DNA from: Prostheceraeus crozeri
Taxonomy: Eukaryota > Platyhelminthes > Polycladida > Euryleptidae
Assembly: GCA_907163375.1 (NCBI GenBank)
Contig: CAJQUW010010463.1
Coordinates: forward strand, 1 to 64,000
Length of the DNA stretch: 64,000 nucleotides
Direction: 5' to 3'
In this document: positions 48,802 through 58,259 of the stretch, one piece after another
How the letters are laid out: each line of letters starts with the position of its first letter
Position numbering within the stretch: position 1 is the first letter of the stretch
Notes under the pieces: model-generated
What the model saw: only the letters and a program-made list of their open reading frames with translations
What the model was told of the DNA's origin: nothing
Database searches by the model: none
Program-made: the position numbers and the translations under genes

Positions 48802-50189
48802 TAATCGTCCGACTCCACATTCAGCTACAAGCACGTGGAAATTGCGCGAAGTCTATGACTTCCAACTTTGCTTGAATTCCGTAAATATCGCCTCGTCGCT
48901 CAGTCGCGCTACATGCGCTTCATCTGTTCTTTTGCTTCTCTGAAGTGTACATGCAAATACTTGCCTATTATATACTGCAAAACGACATCTTCACCGATGA
49001 AGAAGTCAACGACATGCACCAAACAAAACGGCGACGCTCGTTGGCTACGGGAGAAAGATGGATGACTAGGGCTACTAAGTAAATTAAATTTCCTAAAATA
49101 ATTAAAAAAAGGTAACAGAAAAAATTTTATGTAAACAATGTGTTCAGAAATCAACGGTGATGGAATTGAATGAAATAATGGAATCCTTTATACGATTGTG
49201 GATTCTTTTAGTGATTTTAGTAGGTTTGTTTTTGAAAATAGTGTATATAATTAATATAAAAGCATATTCAGAAACATCGTCAAAAATATCTGATGCAGTT
49301 CAATGCTATTTCACCGGATGCATACTAAGTTCAACCATACGAGCACAACCAACCATTGTGATAGTAGAGAGGCACTTCAGCATTTTGCGACAGTTTCTTC
49401 CAAAGACCGTAATTTCATTCCCAAAAACATTCATGGCTACTAAAGGATGTGATTAGAGACTAGGTAAATGTTGAGCATGAGTCTACCCAGACCAAAACAA
49501 GATAGCCTTATCTTAGGAAGTCTTATCAATTATGAAGAACTGCTACTATGTAATATATTCCGACAACGGAGCCTCTAACCATACGATGGTGTCTGACTTT
49601 AAAATTGATGGCTATTATTCCTGTGCATGTCAGAGTTAGTGGACCAATGATATTATTACAATGATGCTACCAGTGACGTAGAAGACCTCAACAAAACGTA
49701 TTTTGTTATGGCTGTGCATCCTATCATTAATGAAAGACAAAACATTTATCAAAAAAGCAGAGGGCGGTTGTTGAACAAATAGAAAATAAACGCAATGATG
49801 GGGTAGTTGTATGAAATGAAGCAGATAGGACTATTTTCAATCCATGAGAAGTCGAATGGTTTCAGAGCAATTATACAGGGTGCTTCAAAAAGCCCTTTAT
49901 TTTCAAACGGCTATTGCATGGTATAGACTCAATCTTGAATTCACATTTCGTGCCTTTAATAATGCCTTCAATTTCATGCTTTAATATAACTAGAGTCACC
50001 AACGTAAGTGCATGAGACTTGCCATTGACTTTATTTTCATCTTGATGTCAAAACTTTGGATTGCAAATAATGACCCATATGATAGAGAAAAAAAGAAAAA
50101 CGGTATAAACGATTTTTTCAGTAAATTTCATACGAGCAATAACGGCAACAAACTCAACTAAGTTGCACCACTAAACGCACAGAACAGCC
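48802..50189. other. Intronic / intergenic between exon 3b and a LINE relic
   Basis: A 99-codon frame at 49157-49456 has a hydrophobic start but no recognisable domain and is probably chance. At 49873-49899 ACAGGGTGCTTCAAAAAG resembles the CAGGGTG(T)(C/T)CCAAAA terminus of some mariner-like transposons, but no partner end was found. Confidence 0.35.
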
Positions 50190-50505
50190 AACTCCTCCTC
50201 CTTCGGCGGATTAGTCTTCGAAACGGTTGCCGCTTTCCTGCTCAAGAATTTTCGTCACCGTCCACAATCTTGCGCTTTCCGTATGCAGTCCCTTAGTGAC
50301 ATTCCTGTCGTGTGTCGAATGTCGTCTGACTAGCGCGTCTTGCATCGCCCACGTCCACGATTGTCGTAAACCATTCCCTTGAAGAAGGTCTTTCTCCAAT
50401 CCTTGTTTCCTACTAGGTGTCCAAAGTAACGAAGCTTTCTTTCATCAATCATGGCAAGTAGTCGTTCCACTCTACCAATTTTGGCCAAGACCCATTCTTT
50501 GCTCA
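50190..50505 (-). mobile_element. LINE 3' end fragment (another RTE-like lineage)
   Basis: Minus-strand segments read LLAMIDERKLRYFGHLVGNK, GMVYDNRGRGRCKTR, SDDIRHTTGMSLRDCIRKAQ and RKFLSRKAATVSKTNPP. This is the KLRYFGH..R..g.le...qG...G.RGRGR...RW.DDI...TG.sl..c...A.DR..WR end of a LINE reverse transcriptase ORF. A frameshift and two stops (at both expected Trp positions of ..RW.DD and R.RWR) mark it as dead. Antisense to the Ly6-type gene. Confidence 0.85.
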
Positions 50506-50566
50506 TTCACTCATACCATCCTACTCGTAGCAATCGTCAATAGCATCATAACTCGAAGCTGGCTAT

Positions 50567-51327
50567 TCTCAAATTAGCATTCAACTTGCCCACCGTCTAA
50601 CTCGATGCAGTCACGACATCGTTTCAAGAACGAGTCGCGGTTAGATTCCAACATGCCTGTTGAAACGGTTGCTATATCAGATTCGATATGTTGTGTAAGT
50701 CGTCAGACATTTCTGTCAACAAAATCTTGTAAACCTGGTCTCTTCCAGCTCCTCAAAAAATCATATATTTTCACTTCCTCCAGTCTAGTAGGTAATTCAA
50801 TCAATCCTCTTCTTCTGATCGATTGATCGATCTGATCGTGAGATTTTCATTCTACAAAGTCCGAACTGCACAACATAAGGAGGACTCCATCTTGCTGATA
50901 AAATTTGCTTCGATCTAATCGCTTTCTGAAAGTATGGAAGCACTGTTCCTCTGATCACATTGCATGACGGGAGTGGATAATTTTTCTGTGTTGATATCAT
51001 CATCAATTGCGCCTGTGGAATCAACCATGTACCACAGTGCAATACCATGACGATCTTGAAGTTTCGCAATTTGCATTGGGGATTGCTTGTTGCCCAAAAG
51101 TGAACATAATGCATATTTACCACACCATTTGCACGCCAATCTGCTTCGTTAGATAAATGTGTAGAAGTGTGCAAATGCTGGTGAGTGGTGATTATCAATT
51201 AATCATTAGCGAAATTACAACCGTTTCAGCAAGCATGTTTGAATCTTCCCACAACTCATTCCTGATACGATGTCGTGACTGTATCGAGTTAGACAGTGGT
51301 CAAGTTGAAGGCTAATTCCAGAAAAGT
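50567..51327 (-). mobile_element. DNA transposon with about 110-bp terminal inverted repeats
   Basis: Left arm words TCTAACTCGATGCAGTCACG and GTTGAAACGGTTG reappear reverse-complemented in the right arm (CGTGACTGTATCGAGTTAGA, CAACCGTTTCAGC). The arms run about 50567-50675 and 51219-51327 and match closely. Between them a minus-strand frame (51198-50797) includes NEADWRANGVVNMHYVHFWA and SNPQ. This resembles the DEA.F.LNG.VN..N.RYWA..NPH part of mariner/IS630-group transposases of the type known in arthropods. At about 760 bp it is too short to be autonomous; the transposase is partial. No target duplication is evident. Confidence 0.7.
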
Positions 51328-52100
51328 GACTGATCTGAGCGTTTAGTAGTTCAACTTACTTGACTTTGTTACCGTTATTACTCATATGAAAATTACTGAA
51401 GGAAGAAAGAAAAATCGATGCTTTATACTTTTTCCTTTTTTCTATCATATGGGTAATTATTATTTGCTGTACAAAATTACTCATTAAACATACATTGTTC
51501 AATATTTCTTTCGTACAGTGAAAATTCAAATGCAAGTTTTGCTTGATTATAACTTCCATGGGATTTTGAGCCTTTTTCCGTGGAAATGAAATGGAAATGG
51601 AAGTCATCGAAATTCTTCCACGGCAGCTCTGCAATGGACGTCATAAGAACACTATAAGGCTATAAGACAAGCTTTCAACCCCTGATTTTGTTGCGATGCA
51701 GTACGACACAGTCTGTGGTTCTTTCATGGAACAAAACACATGTTAATCATGTTGGCCACAGATTGCAGTCTTTGGCAAAAGTGAAAGTATCTTTCTTTTT
51801 CCTGATTAAACGAAAAGTACTGAGCCCAGAGTCATAATTTTTGACATGAAATTGAAGCTAAACACATTCAGATTTGGCAGTCCTTGATAAGCATCCACAA
51901 AAATGTTTAATCCACATTGAGCCACATTCTCGCATACATTGCCGACTAGAAACATAGTGGTAACACATGTACATGATGGGAAATGACATGAAGACATTCT
52001 ATGCCAAAAGTATGACTCAAGACTTTGTATGTTTCACTTAATAAGTCAAAACATAGAAAATTTCATCTTAAACAAAAAAATCTGAGTCCCATTGGATAAA

Positions 52101-52285
52101 CGTGTGTTTCTTTGATCCTGTCTGACAATAAGAGGAACTCACTAGAACTCGGCAGACGTGCAGATTCGTGGTAGACAAAGGGTGTAGACTGTACAATGGG
52201 TGGACCAAAAAATTTTTAGTGTACATCATTGTGTGAAAGTTTCATTTTCAACCTCGTTCCCTGCGGAAACTCACTCTGGCTGCCA
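52101..52285 (+). repeat. Unnamed interspersed repeat, copy B
   Basis: Second long copy of the family at 28574-28725; contains an extra segment around AAAAAATTTTTAGTG not in copy A. No coding capacity. Confidence 0.7.
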
Positions 52286-53076
52286 GGCTATGAATGTCGC
52301 GCCAGTCGCATGAACCACTAAACTGGGTCATGAAACACCAATGAAAGCCTTAGAAGTACACATGAGGCTGGATCTAATCCAATTATAAGAAAATGCGTGC
52401 GTTTTTGTGACACCATTGTAAAAGGTTTATTGCTGTCAACTTCTATGGACAGTGGAATCTCGAATACCGATGCACCTCATTCTTAACTATTTCCATTCAG
52501 GTCAAATCCTTTTTATCACTGAGTGATTTGAATTGTTACATTGAACTACAGCTTACCCATGAAGAACCTTAATGAAGAGACCCTGTCAAGAGACGTTTCT
52601 GAAACATTCCAGCGGGTTTTTCCTTATCTCATCACTGGAGACAGTGATGAGATACAGCAACAACTGGCGATTGCGAATTAATCCACAAATGGCTCCTCCC
52701 TCATCGGGTCTGCTTATTCGTTAAATAGGCCTGCTAATCGCAGCAACAATACATGAATTAGCAAATTAGGCTCAACGTCACTACTCTCTCATACTGGGGC
52801 TTGGACGGTGCTGACATAGGCAGACTTTATCTGGAGCGTTGTGATCCTTTGGTCCGGGTGCCCCTTCCTGACGACTTCCAATGACACTTTCGAGGCTCGA
52901 TCTCTGAACCAGGTGATCGCCAGGCCAAGCACTTAACCACTGTATCACGGAGACATGGATGTCTCCAACCGTGAGTCTATTGAGCGACTCGCATGAAATA
53001 TATCTGGACAGAAGACTGATATCTTCAGAAAGAAAAATAGGCAGGGCCTCTATCTTTCCGGAGCTATTCGATAAAG

Positions 53077-55600
53077 TTAACACTAGAAAGACCAACTTTT
53101 TTTATTACCGTTAAAGACCTTTGGGTCAATTGACCCCTTATATTGAAAAGCATTATGTATGAATTGAAGTTTTGCTATATTGATGTGAAAACGCAAAAAA
53201 ATCACGACACTGATTACAATTCAGTTTTAAATTTAATGGGATTGTATGTAAAGTTATAGCTTTCAAACCTTCGGATGGGAAGCTAAGGGAGGTCTACATT
53301 GAATTACTACGATGGTAGAATGTACAACTGACAGATTGGTGAGGAGCACTTGCCACATACAAACTTTTCACATGAGCAGCACAACAATTTTGTTTTGTTT
53401 GACTTAATTTGCAAATCTCACATCTTGTTCGCAAATTGGATAAATCACTGTGATGACTTGAAGGCGCAATGTTAGAAATATGGGGAATGCGGTCGTTTTC
53501 TGGATTATGCTTTGGAACAAAGTACTTGTCCAATGTGCAACATGAAATCACGTCGGGATTCTTGCATTTGACATATTAATCTTCGTGCCAAGGACGCAAG
53601 AGTGCACACACAAATGTCTAACCAAGTTGTAGAATACAGCGAGAGGCCATCTTCTTGAGGCGCCTTTTGTTTCGAATACAACCGTGTAAGATCTGATCTG
53701 CAGTATCTTACTCACACTTCGTTGCGGTTTAATCTGTCATCATTTTGGTTTTTTCTTCGGGTCAGTTTATCGACAATGGTTGATTGTGTTCTGTTGACAA
53801 AACACTTATCCCATGCATGAATAGTATCCATGATTTATCAATTTAAGTATCAATGATTTATCAATGTGACATTTGATGTTGCTCAAAAAATCATGCATGG
53901 AGTTTATTGCAATCAATTGCGAAGTTAACATCAATTTTAACCTGATTTATACTTGAATCATCAAATGCAAGTTTTAAGATATTATAATGCGTTATTTTTG
54001 GTTCAAAAATGATGATCGATGTATTTTGACAATGTATTTTAGCTTTCAATCATTAAACAATGCTTACAACAATGATTTTCAATTTTGAATTTTCAGGGGA
54101 TTTATTTGGAATCATCGATCATGGATTCTGTGGCCATGGGATGGGGCTACTAGTGTATCGTCAAATTGGATGTAACGTTTGATTTCTTTGTATCTATTTC
54201 GACTAGCGTCTGTTGAAAATATTTATACCATATTTCTTGACTCCAGAAAGATGAAAGAGGTTGATTCCTTTCCTTGTCAGTACACCTCGTAATATCAATC
54301 AAGCCAACGAATGACAAGCAAGTCATTTTCTGGTGTTGTTTAAAAATTGTTGGTTCTGTGCGCGTAGCCTCGGCCATTGTAAAGTTCACGCATTTGACGC
54401 GCATTATCATCTTTCCAAGAGTTCTATGAAGATTTCATACTCGTCATTCACCGATTCAATATATAACGTGGAGGGACCTGATTTCGGTGTCTTACCAATT
54501 TTCTGGCAGGGAGATCTTTTCTCTTGTATTGACACTATCAATATCACTTCAGTCCAACAAGTACCGTAGGGTGACGTGAAATGTAGGAATTTCATCTGTA
54601 TGATTTCGCACTGTTATCTGTTTCAGAAGAAGATTCGCTTCTCTCCATAACTTCGTCATCTTCGTCCGTCGCCTCACTACAGGAGATGAATGTAGTGGAG
54701 TTCATTTTCAATTTTCGTCATCGTCACTTTGATAATTATCGTCGGAATCATGAGTCATTGCTCAAAATTCAGCAGCTGTAGTCTTGAACTGTGAGCCATC
54801 AGACACCAAGTGAAGCTTAGAAAATGCACTGAGTGACTAACACGCTGGTGCAACAAAGACGAATCGATAAACCACTTCTAAACTCTCAATATCCTGCTAG
54901 CTCGCAGTTATCACATGCAGAGAGTCTTGTCACGTGGTGTATAGAAATCGGACGATGTGAAGTCAGCTGTTATAGAAAAACCAGGTCATTCATTTTCATC
55001 CCATAGAAATTGACAACAATAACACCTCTAGAATGGAAATTATAGCTTCATGCACTGCACAAATAACGGCACATAGTTCGCACGCATTTTTCACTTAGAT
55101 GCACCTGCCTAACGTGGTATCATTGGGTTTAGAATCAGTTCACTTGAGGTAAATCGAAGTTTTAATTGGTTCCTTCATGCCCAAACATAGTTCCCCCGGA
55201 TGTGCCGCGACCTTGAGTCAATTTCCATTCTAGCGAACTTCAGATAAACAGTTTACTTCTATGTTTCATCCATAGAGATCGGATCTTACTCTTTACATAA
55301 AAGTCATCACTACATTCTTAGCCGCATGTTGAGTTCAAACAGGATAATGTGAATCTGCGATCGAATACAATGAAGAACAAACATGCATGAAAACATTTTA
55401 AAATACGCCATAAAGAAACATCAATCAGAACTAAACAAATTCGGTTTGACGCATCAATCAATTAGTCAGGATACTCTGATTTTGAATTACATTGCTTCTA
55501 CAAGTTTTCATTCGTTGATTTGCCTTCGTCGCCTTGAGAACATAATTTATGGGTCAATTGACCCATCGGTCTTTGACGTTCAGTCACAAATTTAACGGGA
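53077..55600 (-). mobile_element. piggyBac-type transposon, internally deleted
   Basis: The left end is TTAA (53077-53080) followed by CACTAGAAAGACC, very close to the CCCTAGAAAGATA terminus and TTAA target of piggyBac. A palindromic GGGTCAATTGACCC near 53133 recurs inverted with AAAGACC/GGTCTTT at 55550-55575. Minus-strand coding parts are in piggyBac order: an acidic N-terminal stretch near 54700-54600, then MTCLSFVGLIDITRCTDKER with SSFWSQEIWYKYFQQTL (54410-54150), and a C-terminal Cys-rich finger LRTRCEICKLSQTKQNCC ... CTFYH (53551-53294). Only about 600 bp lie between the last two, too little for the catalytic DDD core, so it is inactive. The right terminus proper is not found. A hAT MITE is inserted in it. 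Confidence 0.82.
55002..55263 (+). mobile_element. hAT-type MITE, copy 2, with perfect 8-bp TSD, nested in piggyBac
   Basis: A 262-bp element starting CATAGAAATTGAC and ending TTACTTCTATG, flanked by TTTCATCC on both sides (54994-55001 and 55264-55271). It is closely similar along its length to copy 1 at 5832-6087. Sitting within the piggyBac relic, it inserted after that element. Confidence 0.9.
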
Positions 55601-55695
55601 AAATCAACGAATTACTATGTTGATTTTGTGTAACTTAAAGTTTTAGGAAAAGTCAAGGAAGATCGGTGCGCTACAGTTACTCATCACATTTTGTT

Positions 55696-55980
55696 AAAAA
55701 GCTTCAAACATTTTTGAAGGTTTGAGGTCCCTGACAATGAAATTCCAATCAGCATTTCCGTTTACCACAATGAAGAAGAATCTGCAGCATCAAAAGACGT
55801 TAATTTATTAAAAGAAGCTCCGCAGTCGCTAAATTGATACAATATCATGGAGAAGAACAAATTTTATCAGAAAATCGTCATGGAGTTTGGTAAGTAGACG
55901 AATACATGAGCAGGTACAGTCAGAATTCCGATCATCTTTTAAAACTGAGATATTTCCTGTATTTGACTAGTAGGATTGAG
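55696..55980 (+). repeat. Duplicated intronic block upstream of exon 3c
   Basis: Counterpart of 47831-48150. The protein-like frame here reads EVPDNEIPISISVYHNEEES and then AASKDVNLLKEAP. Its distance to the exon 3c acceptor (about 730 to 445 bp) matches the distance in the 3b copy. The piggyBac and MITE insertions lie just upstream and are not in the 3b unit. Confidence 0.8.
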
Positions 55981-56104
55981 AAAATTACTAACAATTATTT
56001 CACGTATTCAGGAGCTTGAATATGGGTATCAGCATAATTATAACTTTCAAAAGTCTGATGTGGTCATCAGCATAGCTAAAGTTTTTAAGAGCTTGATTAT
56101 AGAC

Positions 56105-56185
56105 ATTTGCATATTCAAAGTTTTCTGGTAATTGATTGTGAATGGGTGTAATCAAAGTTTTCTGGTAATTGATTGTGAATGAGTG
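56105..56185. repeat. Two-unit tandem repeat (about 37 bp)
   Basis: The unit CAAAGTTTTCTGGTAATTGA...TTGTGAATG(G/A)GTG occurs twice in direct succession, with the first unit partly degenerate, 240 bp before exon 3c. Confidence 0.75.
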
Positions 56186-56424
56186 CAATCCAAGCTTCCA
56201 GCAAACTTGTTCTGATCATCCATATGATGTGAGTTTGTCATATTTAAAAGGCTTTTGGTGATTGAAGATACTTCTCATTTGAATGAGCATTTATAGAATT
56301 TGAAATTGAATATTGAAATGCGCAATAATGCTTGAATAGAAAACTATAACTGATTAAAAATATTTATAACTTATACTTCTACTTTTCAATCTACTTTAAT
56401 TTGTAAATATGCTTTCTGTTTCAG

Positions 56425-56630
56425 TTGAAGGGGACATCATTGTTAATCGTGGATGCAGCAAGATAAATAATGAAAAAGAAATTAAATGCACAGAAATAAT
56501 CGGAACCTATGATGCCAAAGCAACGAACTGCTTTTGTCGTGAAGATGGATGCAACTCAGGGTCCCACCTAGCTGTTTCAATTTCTTTTACTGCTGTGCTG
56601 ATGGTCGCTGCAAATTTTTTATTGCTGTGA
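56425..56630 (+). CDS. Ly6-type protein, alternative terminal exon 3c
   Basis: Acceptor ATGCTTTCTGTTTCAG, phase 1. It encodes VEGDIIVNRGCSKINNEKEI, cysteines in the conserved five positions, NCFCREDGCNSGS and a hydrophobic tail VSISFTAVLMVAANFLLL ending at TGA. Isoform c would be 125 residues, the same as a, with a canonical GPI-type C-terminus (small residues, then uninterrupted hydrophobic end). Differences from 3a are mostly in finger 3 between the seventh and eighth cysteines, while the cysteine frame and the NRGCS and CNSGSHL motifs are kept, as expected for constrained coding. The first 130 bp after the stop resemble those after 3a. AATAAA lies at 57113. Confidence 0.88.
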
Positions 56631-57112
56631 TGTTCACGAAATGAACAATATTTTTGACTCTATCATAGTTGACTTTTTTCAATTGTTTGTAAGTTGCAGT
56701 TTTGGCTTAAAGATGTTATGCTATTTCACCTTGTGTGATTTACTGTTGTTTGACACGCCTCTTTCATACTATAAAAATATTGAGATTATAGCCATTTTTA
56801 TAATGTGATCCATCACTCAGTAGGCTAGTCAAAATACATGATGTTGTGTAAGCTAGCCTTACACAATATATTGTTTGTTAATTTGCCATTGTCGTGCCTT
56901 TTATTCATAGCATGTCTTATTTTCTATCTACAGGATTCTCGAAAAATTTCATCATCTGACCTATGATGTTATGAAAAAGAATGCTTGATTCTAAAAGTTC
57001 TAATCAATTTCGATGCGCTATTTTAATCAATTAACGTAAATTCTCATGAGCAATTAATCAATTGACATCAAAGTTTCAGGATTAAACTTCATCTATAGTT
57101 TTTCATAAATGA

Positions 57113-57118
57113 AATAAA
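57113..57118 (+). terminator. Poly(A) signal AATAAA after exon 3c
   Basis: AATAAA 483 bp after the exon 3c stop, the likely 3' end of the longest transcript. No clear GT-rich element directly follows. Confidence 0.45.
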
Positions 57119-57417
57119 CAATAGTCATTTAAATGTACTTAAATCATGCAGGTGTCCTACATTTGGTAAAAGCAGCCAAAATAAATCTACGACAGCTACT
57201 TTCAGAGAGCTTGAAAATGAGAAGAAAAGAAATGATGATGAATGCTGATCGGAAAATGCGAACACTGAAAGAGAAAATCGCAGAGAAATGAGGTGTATAG
57301 ATGCGTAGTCACATGGATAAGAATTCGCATTCTATTTGAAATTCTTAGGTCAGATCTCCTGTGTGTTCGAGGAGAGAGTCCACTTTAGGGAAGAAATGTA
57401 TGAGATGATGTCCACCT

Positions 57418-58259
57418 AAGGCCTCTGTCACACACGAAAAGCGTCTTCCATCTTCCATGTCACTCGCATTTTTTCACATTCTTCAGAAGGCGTCTTCCAT
57501 AAGTCGTGATGAGACGATTTTCATCTACCGTCTTCCGCCTTTCCACCTTCCATCTTCCACCTACCGCAGTCACAATACGGAAATCCATTTCCGATTCAGT
57601 CAGCGCTTTTTTCTATTAGCCGTTGCTATGACTACTGTCTAAGCTCTTCTCTTCCTCATCCTTGTCCTCGTCCGACATGGTGAACAAAGAGAAGTTTTCT
57701 GATACGTTGCTTCTCTTTGCAAATCATAGCTTCCTATGTCTTCCCTCAGACGTCACTTCAAGTTATTCTAATTTTAGAACAGTCTGACGGAAGATAAAGG
57801 AAGCTGTTATTTGCGAAGAGAAGCAATGTATCAGAAAACAGCTCTTTGTTCACCATGTCTGACGAGGACAAGATGAGGAAGAGAAGAGCCTTCTAGAAGA
57901 GGAGGAATACTTTTTGGAGAAAGATAGTGAGTCGAAAGATAGAATGAGAATTTCTATGTCTTGTGTTAATCAGCAGGTCAAAGTAAATGTAAATCAAGAA
58001 AGTAGTCATAGCAGCGATTAATTGCAAAAATAGCGATGACTGCATTGGACATAGATTTCTCCTGTGTGACTGCAGTCCTTGGAAGATGGACAATGAAATA
58101 CGGAAGATGGTAGATGAAAATCGTCTCATCACGGCTGATGGGTCTTCCATATATCTTCCATATCTATCCATTATTTTCGCCTTATGAAGAATGTGCAAAA
58201 GGCGAAAAAGGGTGACATGAAAGCTGGAAGACATCTTTTTCTGTGTGACAGCGGCCCTT
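57418..58259. mobile_element. Large foldback element, TIR AAGGCC..CTGTCACAC
   Basis: The ends are inverted copies: AAGGCCTCTGTCACACACG at the left and CTGTGTGACAGCGGCCCTT at the right. Pairing recurs to a centre near 57750-57780, including an almost perfect 90-bp inner segment (TCGTCCGACATGGTGAACAA / TTGTTCACCATGTCTGACGA). The right arm carries about 150 bp not in the left. Each arm encodes an outward-reading CACCATGTC(T/G)GACGAGGACAAG start (MSDEDK), suggesting the element arose from an inverted duplication around the 5' end of a gene. GGCC..TGTCACAC termini suggest a PIF/Harbinger-type relation, tentative. A 165-codon minus-strand frame here is a by-product. Confidence 0.82.

Noticed and set aside
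49157-49456. 99-codon frame with hydrophobic start as a membrane protein
   Set aside because: No signal-peptide cut, no family motif and no splice sites; hydrophobicity follows from AT-rich codons.
49873-49899. Mariner-like terminus ACAGGGTGCTTCAAAA
   Set aside because: Resembles a known type of end, but no inverted partner was found and it cannot be tied to the transposase piece at 50797.
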